Origin: Phytopythium helicoides
Lineage: Eukaryota; Oomycota; Peronosporomycetes; Pythiales; Pythiaceae
NCBI GenBank assembly: GCA_024867545.1
Contig: JANFNE010000029.1
Span: forward strand, 1-64,000
Length of the DNA: 64,000 nt
Direction: 5' to 3'
This document shows, in pieces, positions 53,001-61,622 of the stretch. The notes beneath the pieces were generated by a model that did not search any database, was not told the origin of the DNA, and saw nothing but the letters and a program-made list of their open reading frames with translations. Made by a program: the position numbers and the translations under genes. The number at the start of each line of letters is the position of its first letter. Position 1 is the first letter of the stretch.

Positions 53001-54158
53001 TAGGCGTATGGCTGACGCATGTGATGTTGATGCTGCTTTGTGGAGTGGGGTTTCTCCACAATTGTCCGCTGACTCCAGATCAGCGCCTGCGTTGATCAGC
53101 ACACGAATGACCGAAGAATGGCCGTTGAAAGAGGCTTTGTGGAGCGGCGTCTGGCCACTTGAATCTCTCACTTCAATATTTGCACCTTCCTCGATTAGCT
53201 TCTTCATCACGAGCTCGTGTCCAGCCGACGCTGCTTTGTGTAGTGGGGTTTCATTGAGCATATTTGCTGCTTCAAGATTGGCTCCTGTGCACAATAACGC
53301 TTGAAGCACTGAAAGGTGGCCTTCCAATGATGCTTTGTGGAGTGGAGTCTCTCCATGAGCATCCACTGCTTCAACGTTTGCTCCCATATCAATCAATCTG
53401 GTTACCACTGGCTTGGAGCCGGACGAAGTTGCTTTGTGGAGCGGTGTGCATTTTGACGAATTCACAACTTCCAGTCTCGCACCTGCATTGACGAGCTGCC
53501 GAACCACAGATGCATTTCCTCGAAATGCCGCATAGTGCAGCGGCGTTTCTCCAGAAATATCCCTCGCATCAATATTTGCTCCCGCGCCAATCAAAGCGCG
53601 AGCCGCTAGCTCACGCCCAGCAGAGGCAGCAAGATGAAGTGGCGTAGACCCAACGGACTTCTTCGCTTCCAAATCTGCACCAGCGTCTAGCAGTAGTTGA
53701 ATTACTGAGGCATGCCCTGCATGTGATGCTTTGTGTAATGGAGTTTCTGTGTCGGCACCGACGGCACCCAAGTCTGCACGTGCAGATATTAGCGACCGAA
53801 CCACAGGTCCATGACCTTTTGCTGCCGCCAGATGCAATGGAGTTTGCCCTTTAAACCAATTTCCCGCTGGCGCCTCCAAGTGCGAACCCGCTTCAAGAAG
53901 AATGCGAACAATAGATTCATAGCCTTCAAAAGCAGAGATATGGAGCGCAGTCATCCCATTGTCATTGGTCGCTTCTAAATCATCGCCCGCGTTGATGGCT
54001 TGCTGGACGACAGCGGGATTTCCTGTTGCTGCTCCAGATAAAAGCACCCCGCTCTCCATCCCTGGTACAATAACAGCGCAGTGCTCTAGAGCCGCTTTCG
54101 TCTTGCCTGGCACTCTGCAAACGATTCTGAAAATCAACCGGAGCAACGCCAACACCAT
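50094..54158 (-). CDS. Giant ankyrin-repeat protein with duplicated C-terminal module
   Basis: 1354 residues from the ATG at 54158; MESGVLLSGAATGN at 54059 is an alternative start next to the first repeat. The first block is long: about 13 repeats with a strong PLHKA consensus (GETPLHKAS repeated). A short linker leads to a second block of about 5-6 repeats (KLMLAASNGQASHVRTLISE...), and a third of about 8-9 ends at HQLPIGLAFKNQHIDLCFEL with a CAC pair. The paired terminal modules follow: FPIHRAVFHCAGDLDEFQRL to AEYAFLLGYQGLGDHL, and PIIRAVKQSRGYVSVFKAIA to LAVALEFEDIVEHL. The architecture equals that of the 39237 and 54336 proteins except for the expanded first block. No intron is needed. 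Scaffold function is inferred. Confidence 0.87.
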   Translation of the reverse strand: MVLALLRLIFRIVCRVPGKTKAALEHCAVIVPGMESGVLLSGAATGNPAVVQQAINAGDDLEATNDNGMTALHISAFEGYESIVRILLEAGSHLEAPAGNWFKGQTPLHLAAAKGHGPVVRSLISARADLGAVGADTETPLHKASHAGHASVIQLLLDAGADLEAKKSVGSTPLHLAASAGRELAARALIGAGANIDARDISGETPLHYAAFRGNASVVRQLVNAGARLEVVNSSKCTPLHKATSSGSKPVVTRLIDMGANVEAVDAHGETPLHKASLEGHLSVLQALLCTGANLEAANMLNETPLHKAASAGHELVMKKLIEEGANIEVRDSSGQTPLHKASFNGHSSVIRVLINAGADLESADNCGETPLHKAASTSHASAIRLLLSVGAKVEATSNSGQTPLHKAGLSGHESVVRQLIEAGANLQVADITNKTPKMVASERGRSRVAAILDDATETIAQSACMTVESLIELLTNKSESHIDSQPDLTTKTINPWTKLMLAASNGQASHVRTLISEGADVDGCDDVGQTPLICAARNGYDAVVSALIDGGARIDSIERCSKEPVDSGFKTALHYACANDRAVVVRVLLNAGANIQVYDDEGETPLIAASRIGSDAIVKMLIDHGADLEAMNSTLRTALHWACCGGHVSVLRLLIDAGVALECKDNAGMTPLLLATANGHADVVRILIGTGANTETRNNRGESAHHIASNSGDDKMVDVIYRATNAQISGQKLVALSNEELVETMARLNKSELISAAQMGDVAIIQILVLAGADVNKSDTHGWTPLMHAACFGQDAAVAALISSGASIDAVEKEDHRTALFIACSFGHVSTARILIEKGANVNVVDLSGRTPLTVAENKRNDAVLSALIEGGADLEATDIKKRTAILRAAVHGCSKTISDLVKANANLEAIDTDGMTALLWVARESNYEALCTLVDANANLKSADKNGLTALHWAAHNGHLDIARKLIAAKADIDANDEIERTPLGWAAYYGHSEVARILVDAGANILAKDTTHQLPIGLAFKNQHIDLCFELLGTSILQKNHCACRVQSYASCLSPFSLVCQGGVPLTEAIEQLPMKSVELPVSITPAKTKTECVESVESAPAFETDISHNFDSALPLIESLHEPDIDRCNISSTTTAASKSDPVQMTEFSASPKERDLPQPAASHDVRTDAQTHEKILLVDSEEEFPIHRAVFHCAGDLDEFQRLAAGADFSGDAAYRKMKVKKARISTSKKLITAAEYAFLLGYQGLGDHLVQDMEIDPEHTLIKTKADKVTLLESDKRFPIIRAVKQSRGYVSVFKAIASAKEDDPLHRNAKIRAKITSIETISKHSWRPTQLAVALEFEDIVEHLMDA

Positions 54159-54335
54159 AGCCAAGTGAGAGCATCTTATCGATGTGCAGTTTGATTACCA
54201 GGTGATCTCATCCTGAAGGACTTGTCGACGCCTTATACGATAATCTAAATTTGGCTGGCTCGATAGCAAAGGTTCACGCATCAAAACGAACACTCTGTTT
54301 TCGAATGCATTGAGAAAAAAATCTATAGTGAACCA

Positions 54336-57300
54336 CTACGAATTTGCCAAACATTCACTGAGAAGCAAATGCTCTGCAATGTCTCCCAATTCGAGAGATA
54401 TTGCCAGTTGAGTCGGTCGCCAAGCATGCTTGCTAATTGTTTCGGTGATTGTAACTTCAGCATTAATCCTTAAATTAAAGACGCAAGACTGTTTACTTCT
54501 TGCACCTGCAATTGCCTTGAATACACTGATATACCCTTGGCTTTGAGCAACAGCTCGGATGAGTGGATAATCTCGGTCGCTTTCTGCTAGTGCGACACTG
54601 TCAGCCTTATTAAGCATCCTGATATTTGGTTCATCCTCACTTTGACGCATTTGTTCAAGAAGAAATTCACCTAAGCCTTGATATCCGAGGAGATAGGCGT
54701 ACTCAGCAGCGCAGATCGAGGTGCGAGAAATCGTTGTTCGGACTTTCTTGACCCGCATCTTCCTATGTGCTGCATTTGAAGATTTATCGCAACTCTGTGT
54801 CAGGCGCTCAAAATCCGCGAGGTTGCCGTCACAACGGACTATAGCGCTGTGAATGGGAAATTCCATCTCATTATCATCAAATACAATGTCGTCATGTGTG
54901 GAGACTATAACTTGATTATTATTTTGCTTGTTCGTTGGCTCAGATCGATTTGTACTTGGAGAGACTCCTTCATCTAAGTTGACGAAAGGGGGCAAGAAGT
55001 GTTCATATTCCCTGTCTGTCCCAAAGTCAAAGCTGTTCGTGCAAGTAGATGGTAATTTTTCAGCGTTTGTACACTGTTTAGATTGTTCAAGTGGATTGGA
55101 CTGATCGGCTCCATCCTCCGAATCGATTTCAAAAGTTCCTTGGGTTTTTATAAGGCATGTTTGAGGTAGCACAGAATGAATTTCTCCAAGATTGGGGATA
55201 TTGGCAAAGAGAAGTGCTTGCTGAGAAGCTCGACAAGTGCATTGAACCTGAAGCATTCCAACGCCCAGCAACTCCAAGTACAGATCCATATGCTGGTTCT
55301 TGAAGGCTAATCCCATGGGCATTTGATGGGTCTTATCCATGGCCAGCACATTTGCTCCAGCACTTATCAGCATACGTACCACTTCGCTGTGCCCATTGTG
55401 AGCCGCCCACCCAAGTGAGTTTCGTAGAAGCCGATCTGCTTTCTCAATATCGGCCTTCGAAATTATCAATAAGCGCACCACGTCAACGTGTCCTTCTCTA
55501 GCAGCCCACATAAGCGGAGACATGCCGCTCTTGTCGACAGCGTTTATCTGAGCTTGCGCTTTGATTAGTGCTCGAACGATATCACGGTATCCTTTACGAG
55601 CGGACCACAAAAGCGCTGTCATCCCGTCACTATCCGCAGTTTGAACATTCGCTTTAGCGTCAAGAAGTGTCTTTGCTACTTGGAGATCACCGTGAATACA
55701 GACGCGCAGCAAAGCAGTTTGCTGGCTGCTGTCCTTAGTTTCAATATTTGCACCTCCAGCGATCAGTACACTCACGATGGTGTTGTAGCAGTTTTTCGCT
55801 GCTTGCATTAATGGAGTGCAGCCAGCCATGTTGGCAGCATCAACTTGTAACCCTGCCTGTACCAAGACTCTTGCTGCCTCTTCATGACCAAACGTGCAAG
55901 CAAGATATAACGCCGTCCTCTTGTCCTCGTTTTCGAAGCCGTTGAAATTTGCGCCACTTGATAATAGTGCCCTGACAACAGCGCTGTGGCCGAGACATGC
56001 AGCATGCATTAGAGGTGTCCAGCCTCGTTCATCAGCCTCATTCGGATCTGCACCAGCTAAAATCAGAATCTGGATGACCGCTAAATCTCCGGCCTGAGCA
56101 GCTGATACCAAGTCACTGCTGTTTACTCTTGCCATAATTTCGCCATGTGCGCGACCGGGAGACTTAGGAGCCGTGTGACTTGTTTGCTGATACTCCATTG
56201 TTCTTGTTAATTCATCCATAACTGGTTGGTGTCCACGTTTTGTTGCCAGATCGAGTGCATTTTGGCCACTTTTATTCGTTGTGAGAGTATTCGCGCCACA
56301 CTCATGAAGCATTTGAACCACGTGAACGTGGCCATTGCAAGCAGCGAGTGTTAGAGGCGTCATTCCTTCAGCATCACTCGCGTCTAGCGCACACCCAGCG
56401 TCAATGAGCAAGCGGACTACCAAATTATGGCCTTCACTGCTGGCCCAGTGCAAGGAAGTTCGTTGACCGTTATCTGCACTATGGACTGCTGAACCATTTT
56501 CTACGAGAAGTTTCACAATGGAAGTGCTTCCCATACGAGACGCAACAATAAGTGGCGTATTACCAAACTCATCAGCGGTATTGATCTTGGCCCCGTGCTC
56601 CACCAAAACTTTAACAGTAATAAAGTGTCGGTTGATACAAGCCCACATAAGTGCCGATTTGAATCCTTGCTTCATGGTCTGTTTGTGAGTCTCCCTCATT
56701 ACTTCAATGTTTGCTCCACCTTCGATAAGAGCGCTGACGCAAGCGTCATGACCATTCCTGGCTGCCCGAATTAATGCTGTGTGCCCGTCTTCATCCGCGA
56801 CATCCAGCTCGGCACCAGCTTCAATAAGCGTTCGAACTGTTGATATTTGACCGTTGAAGGAAGCAATTAGGAGGGACGATTGTTGAGTAGCTTCAGCTGC
56901 GTTTGGTGTTGCCTTGACTCGTCGCGGAGACTTTGATTCCTGATGCCGATTGTCGCTGGTTACAGGTGATCGACTCGCAGTAAATCTGCTGTCTTTTTCT
57001 TCCGAAGGAGGATGTGGTGTTAGAACATCTTTGAGTGATGCCGCAAGTGAAGGGCGGGTTGGAATAAGCGACAAGTGTTGATTTTCATTCGAAGAACTCA
57101 TTGACTTGGTTGGCGATATGGGGTGAGCTCGGCGAATTGCAGCTGTTTTCTGCTTTGCATCGTTCAAGATGGCAGCAACCTTTGTTTTCCCTGAGCAAGA
57201 TGCAAGTTTGAATGGTGTACTTCCATCCTTGTCTCTCGCTTTCAAGTTGGCGCCTTCATCGACTAGTAATTTTACGATTGACTCGTTCCCACCATTTGCT

Positions 57301-57929
57301 GCTCGATGCAACGGTGTTTCCCAATCAGTGTTGGTCGCCTCAATATTTGCTCCCGCTTCGATAAGCACTCCAGCAACGGGTTGATGTCCATTCGATGACG
57401 CATAGTGCAGCGGTGTCCAACCATCAGAATTAACCGCATCAACGTTTGCACCAGCATTCAGAAGCAGTTGCACCACCGAGGTATGTCCATCCTCTGATGC
57501 GATATGCAGCGCCATTCTGCCATCGTTTCCAGTCGTGTGGGCGTTTGCGCCTGTTTTTAGGAGCATCTGCGCCATCAATTCGTGTCCTTCCCTTGTAGCG
57601 ACGTGTAAAGGCGTCCACCCTTCAACCGTTTTCGCCTCAATGCACGCGCCAGCTTGTAATAATACCGCTGCGACAGATTCACGTCCATCCCAGCATGCGT
57701 AGTGAAGTGGTGTCCATCCGTCTATCGTCTCCGCCTCTAAGTCGGCTTCGGCACCAATCAGCAACCGCGCGACTGCCTCATGGCCATCCCACGCTGCAAT
57801 GTGCAGAGCAGTCCTTCCATCCGACGTGGTCGCCCTAATATCAGCACCTGCGCCTAGTAGTCGCCTTGTGGCTGCGACATCGCCTGTTTTCGCTACCGTC
57901 AGCAGCTCATTTGGGTCACTGCTGCTCAT
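54336..57929 (-). CDS. Large ankyrin-repeat protein with duplicated C-terminal module
   Basis: 1197 residues from the ATG at 57929 (MSSSDPNELL). Block 1 has about eight repeats. A Ser/Pro/Lys linker (about residues 270-350) follows. Block 2 has about six repeats. Block 3 has about nine, ending at HQMPMGLAFKNQHMDLYLEL with a CTC pair. An acidic linker precedes the two terminal modules: FPIHSAIVRCDGNLADFERL to AEYAYLLGYQGLGEFL, and PLIRAVAQSQGYISVFKAIA to LAISLELGDIAEHLL. It is tandem with the 50094 gene (same strand, 177 bp apart) and closer to it in the C-terminal region than to the 39237 protein, consistent with local duplication. No frameshift is seen, so it is probably expressed. Confidence 0.88.
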   Translation of the reverse strand: MSSSDPNELLTVAKTGDVAATRRLLGAGADIRATTSDGRTALHIAAWDGHEAVARLLIGAEADLEAETIDGWTPLHYACWDGRESVAAVLLQAGACIEAKTVEGWTPLHVATREGHELMAQMLLKTGANAHTTGNDGRMALHIASEDGHTSVVQLLLNAGANVDAVNSDGWTPLHYASSNGHQPVAGVLIEAGANIEATNTDWETPLHRAANGGNESIVKLLVDEGANLKARDKDGSTPFKLASCSGKTKVAAILNDAKQKTAAIRRAHPISPTKSMSSSNENQHLSLIPTRPSLAASLKDVLTPHPPSEEKDSRFTASRSPVTSDNRHQESKSPRRVKATPNAAEATQQSSLLIASFNGQISTVRTLIEAGAELDVADEDGHTALIRAARNGHDACVSALIEGGANIEVMRETHKQTMKQGFKSALMWACINRHFITVKVLVEHGAKINTADEFGNTPLIVASRMGSTSIVKLLVENGSAVHSADNGQRTSLHWASSEGHNLVVRLLIDAGCALDASDAEGMTPLTLAACNGHVHVVQMLHECGANTLTTNKSGQNALDLATKRGHQPVMDELTRTMEYQQTSHTAPKSPGRAHGEIMARVNSSDLVSAAQAGDLAVIQILILAGADPNEADERGWTPLMHAACLGHSAVVRALLSSGANFNGFENEDKRTALYLACTFGHEEAARVLVQAGLQVDAANMAGCTPLMQAAKNCYNTIVSVLIAGGANIETKDSSQQTALLRVCIHGDLQVAKTLLDAKANVQTADSDGMTALLWSARKGYRDIVRALIKAQAQINAVDKSGMSPLMWAAREGHVDVVRLLIISKADIEKADRLLRNSLGWAAHNGHSEVVRMLISAGANVLAMDKTHQMPMGLAFKNQHMDLYLELLGVGMLQVQCTCRASQQALLFANIPNLGEIHSVLPQTCLIKTQGTFEIDSEDGADQSNPLEQSKQCTNAEKLPSTCTNSFDFGTDREYEHFLPPFVNLDEGVSPSTNRSEPTNKQNNNQVIVSTHDDIVFDDNEMEFPIHSAIVRCDGNLADFERLTQSCDKSSNAAHRKMRVKKVRTTISRTSICAAEYAYLLGYQGLGEFLLEQMRQSEDEPNIRMLNKADSVALAESDRDYPLIRAVAQSQGYISVFKAIAGARSKQSCVFNLRINAEVTITETISKHAWRPTQLAISLELGDIAEHLLLSECLANS

Positions 57930-58228
57930 AGATCACTTGATAGAGGACAACCGCCCGATGCGCTCGGTAAAATCTTAAATGCTCGAAGCATCACCTCTCT
58001 GTTTTGCCAAGAGACTTTTTCTGGTCGCTGCTATTTTCTAGGTGCGAAACGCTGCGATTATTCATCACGAATATAGCTGTCAAGCTCCAAACTTTGGAGA
58101 AGAGATGTGCACGCAAGGCAATGTCAGGTGGTTGTAGCTGTTGCTCTCGCAACTGTTTTTCTTTGCCTTGACTGGGAACTTGGAAGGCGAAAAGCACGTC
58201 TATTGTCCTAAGGCGACTTTTATCGTTA
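57930..58228. other. Intergenic between ankyrin and EF-hand genes
   Basis: Upstream region of the ankyrin gene and 3' flank of the EF-hand gene. No feature recognised. Confidence 0.4.
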
Positions 58229-59666
58229 TCATACGATTGTCGCGATGAAATCGCCTACACCAATCGCGACAGCTAGTGCCAAACCCTTGATCCGGGTGCT
58301 GCGCTTTTCACGTTGCCGCTCGTAGAACTCCTGCCGATAGTCGTGAATACCCTTAGCGTACACTCCGACCATGTTGTACAGCTCGGGAAGTTCCGCCTCC
58401 TATAGCAAAGCATAGCGATTCTTTGTGGGAAACAATCAACAACTCGCGAGTAAGCCATGCAAATACAAACCTGAGACTCGAGGAATGCGTCCCAATGAAC
58501 AGTCTTCCCCGTCGTTTGCTTTGGCTGCTGGATTTCGGCCTCGTCTTCTACCTTGTCAGCAAAGTGGTAGATGCACCGCACTTTCTCCGGGATCTTGGAC
58601 TTCCAGTCCTCCTCGTTGATCCCCTTCGCGATTAGCTTCATGTGCTTCTTCGGCATGTTTGCGACCTGCAAGACGTGGGAAGTCGTTAGTCCTGGACTTA
58701 CATCATTACAGCACTCAATGATTTGGCGCTTACATGTGCCACAAAGAGCTCAGTCAGGACAGTTTTCTGGACTGAGACCATCGAGTCAAGGATCTGCTTG
58801 GACTCATCCTCGTTCACTGCATTGTCGCTGTTTGCATCGTACAGCTCGAATTGACCTATTTCATCAAAACAAATGCATCAGCAAGGAGATCGCACTCTCA
58901 CACTCAGTTGAGCAGACACACTCCGCAGCCATTCGGGCGTGTTACCCTGTTCCACGACACGCAACAGTCGCTCCACCTCCGCAGCCAGCACCTTGCCTAC
59001 GTTCGCATCTCGAGTCAGCTGCCACGCTACAACGCCCCACTTTGCACAAATCCCCACCATCCTTATCCTTGTCCAGCAGCTCAAAAGCGTTGCCAGCCTG
59101 TGCGCACATGTGTCTGGCGAGCTTCAACTTGACCGCCTCCACGTACTCGAGGGCTTCTGGCTGCGTCAGCTGCTCCTCCTCCAAGGCTTCAATCGGGGCC
59201 TTCCCCTGCAGCACTGCGTCCTCCTTGGCCTTGATCTGGGCTTCTGCTCCTTTAAACAGCGCGTCGAACGCCTCCTGCACCCACTCGAGCGTCAGCAACT
59301 TGAAACTCCGCCTCCAAGCCCAGCATTTTCCCCTCGTGCCTTGTCAACCAGAGCAGCAGCGTCCGCGATCCCGCGACTGGAGCGAAAGCTGTCGACCCAC
59401 TGGCGAAACGCCGCATCCTGCAGCAGCAGCGAGGGCGCGGGGCTCTCCGGCACGCGCTCCGCGATCCGCTGCACGGCGAGCAGCGCCTTCATCTCCGGGA
59501 GCTCCGCTGCGCAATAATTCGGCGCCCAGAGCTCGTCAGACGCCCGCAGTCACACGCCCGAGACCAGCGAAGAGCGGAGAAGCGCACCGATGGGCGGCGG
59601 AGAGCGCCAGAGCCGCGAGAGCCGCGCGGCCGGCGCCGTCGACAGGCGCCGCGCGGTGGTCGCCAT
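58229..59666 (-). CDS. Probable mitochondrial EF-hand protein (7 exons inferred)
   Basis: Inferred exons: 59666-59588, 59506-59349, 59274-59058, 58996-58904, 58855-58734, 58665-58471, 58399-58229; together 344 residues, all junctions in frame with GT-AG ends. The junction 59348/59275 is the least certain. The N terminus MATTARRLSTAPAARLSRLW looks like a mitochondrial targeting sequence. Two EF-hands are visible: DKDKDGKVLAAE, whose 12-residue loop is only complete after splicing at 59057/58997, and DANSDNAVNEDE. The C terminus has a charged stretch (HDYRQEFYERQREKRSTR) and then a hydrophobic segment (GLALAVAIGVGDFIATIV) that may insert in a membrane. Calcium binding is likely; the exact family is not recognised. 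It shares a 134-bp divergent promoter with the MaoC gene. Confidence 0.7.
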
Positions 59667-59800
59667 GTCGGCCTTTCTGGATGAACGGCTGCGGCACTGT
59701 CACTGGGTTTCCCTTCGCACTCGGCTAAGTACGAAAATTAAGGTATACAATGCTCTATATTGTACCCGACTAGGTGCGAAGTTGCCTTTCATTCTGAAAG
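59667..59800. promoter_or_regulatory. Divergent promoter, EF-hand and MaoC genes
   Basis: 134 bp between two divergent ATGs. It contains two direct copies of a motif: TCGGCTAAGTACGA (59721-59734) and CCGACTAGGTGCGA (59766-59779), the second 21 bp before the MaoC ATG. The outer ends also form an inverted repeat (CTTCGCAC at 59713, GTGCGAAG at 59774). The same motif occurs at the palindrome centres and in the LINE leader. Confidence 0.5.
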
Positions 59801-60385
59801 ATGCGCGCGAGGGTCAAGGTGTGGCACGGGTTGAAGCGTGCGTTCGGGACGGCGGCGGGCGTTGATGCAGGCGGAAGCAGCAGGTTTGAGGTCGTCGGGG
59901 AGCTTACGCAGGTTCGTAGCTATCGATAGAGTGTCTTTGAGGCTCAAACGGACGCTTACAAGCGTGGGAATCGCTGGTTGAAGCTCGCGAAGGGAGAAAT
60001 CCCAGCACTCGGTGTCAAGGCGAGTGTCACGCACGCGTTTTCGCTCCAAGACACACGGAGCTTCGCTGCATTGGCAGGAGATAACAACCCCATCCACACA
60101 GACGCCGAGTTCGCCCACAAGAGCGCCCCGGTGGTGCAGGGACTGCTGTCGGCGAGTTTGTTCGCCACGATTTTCGGTCGGAGCATCCCTGGAGCCGTGT
60201 ATGTGGCTCAGGAGCTGAGGTGGAGAGCGCCGCTGCTGGTAGATGAGCAAGTGACTGCGAGCATCAAGGTCGTGAGGGTGCGCAAGCGGTTTGTGGACTG
60301 CGAGACCGTGTGCGTTAAGGTCAGCAACGGGGAAGTGGTTGTGGACGGACGCGCCACCGTGCTGCTACCCAAGAAGGATGAATAG
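59801..60385 (+). CDS. MaoC-like hotdog hydratase, in-frame TAG unresolved
   Basis: The conserved part (59930-60385) is a single hotdog domain with the (R)-specific enoyl-CoA hydratase signature AGDNNPIHTDAEFA, including the catalytic Asp and His of this family, followed by VVQGLLSASLF. Such enzymes hydrate trans-2-enoyl-CoA in fatty-acid metabolism, often in mitochondria or peroxisomes. The N-terminal segment from the ATG at 59801 (MRARVKVWHGLKRAFGTAAG) is basic and amphipathic, suggesting mitochondrial import. It is in the same frame, but a TAG at 59927-59929 interrupts it. A short intron ending at that TAG (CGATAG acceptor) would solve this but would be unusually small (18 or 36 bp with in-phase donors). 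Alternatives are a sequencing error, a different first exon, or a recent null allele. Confidence 0.72.
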
Positions 60386-60754
60386 ATTGCTGCGAGGTTT
60401 TGCAGACAAAGGAGCATGGTGTGTCAGCCCACTCCGTCTTCGTTGGGCTACGTTCAAGTAGAGCGCGCACAAATCTCATGAGACCTTGTGGACACCCGAT
60501 CGCCCTTTAGAAGCTTGCCGTGTCGCCTTCTTCGTTGCAAATGGAGAGACGATGCAACGGAAAGACGATGAGCATGAGCGTTCGTATGCGCCGCCCTCCC
60601 CTTAGATGCATAGGCAGACCGATTTCTGTAGGATGAAGGCCCAGGTCAAAGATCAACGACGTGTATTATTGAACCACTTACTTTGTCGTGATAGACATTT
60701 AGATGTTTGGCAATGAGTCAATGCAGGGTAATCGGGTCGCGCGGTCTAGCTCGA
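60386..60754. other. Intergenic, no gene recognised
   Basis: 3' flank of the MaoC gene and of the orphan ankyrin tail (convergent). Nothing identified. Confidence 0.4.
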
Positions 60755-61618
60755 CTAAAAGTTAGCCAGATAGGCCGCAACTTCAGTGTACTTGAGCGCT
60801 GCAGCGAGCTGAATGGAGAGCCACAAGTGTTCCGAAATCGTCTCGGATCGCACCACTTCCGCTTGAAAAATAGCGCTTAAACCATCTTCGCCTACGAGAT
60901 CCCGCACAGCACCCTCGAATCTGTCAACATGGCCTTCACTGATCTTCACAGCTTGAACGACCGGTAAAACGTCGTCGTACTTTGATAACATTACTGACCT
61001 CGCCTTTGCTGTAACGATCGCGTCTTCAAGAACAAGTTTGCTTCCTCGCAGCTTCTGAACTAGGTGGTCGCCAAGATCGCGATAACCAAGCGCATATGCG
61101 AACTGCGCTGCGTTCATGGACTCTTTGGTTGTCGTGACGCGAGTTTTCTTAGGCGCATCATGGTATTGGCAGTACTACCTGCCAGATCCATTCCTTTCGT
61201 CATTCCTTGGAACTCGTTCAGATCTCCTTTCGAACAAACGACCGCTCTGTGAGCAGGAAAACTAGCCTCGTTGTCATCAAACTCGATTTTCTCCTGAGAA
61301 CTGACGAGGTTGGCAGTGAATTGCGACTGTCCAAGTGCAACCCCGAAGTCCGACGACGCAACAGAATTCTCGACGACAACCTTCGCATGTGAATTGTGTG
61401 TGGACATGACACCGCTGGGTACAGATTCAGGCTTTGGATATTCAAACCAACCATTGTCTGTTCAATCTTTTTGGCGGAAAAACTTCCAGATCCTAACAAA
61501 AGTTACTAAATCATCCTTGTTGACTTCAACATTTGTGTTTCTCGCTTGAATGGACATATTGACACCGTCCGCTTCGGCGAGAGCAACGCCGATGTTAGCT
61601 ATGGAGAGATAAATGCCT
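60755..61618 (-). pseudogene. Orphan ankyrin C-terminal modules with one frameshift
   Basis: Reading down from 61618: a weak ankyrin relic (IANIGVALAEADGVNMSIQA), then from 61407 MSTHNSHAKVVVENS, VALGQSQ, and the first module (FPAHRAVVCSKGDLNEFQGM). The frame is lost by one base near 61140, then resumes as RVTTTKESMNAAQFAYALGY through the full second module (VVQAVKISEGHVDRFEGAV to LAAALKYTEVAAYL). Both modules are otherwise well preserved, so decay is recent or the modules stayed under constraint. The linker matches the broken copies at the left end of the window. Its 5' edge touches the aminotransferase stop. Confidence 0.75.
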
Positions 61619-61622
61619 TCTG

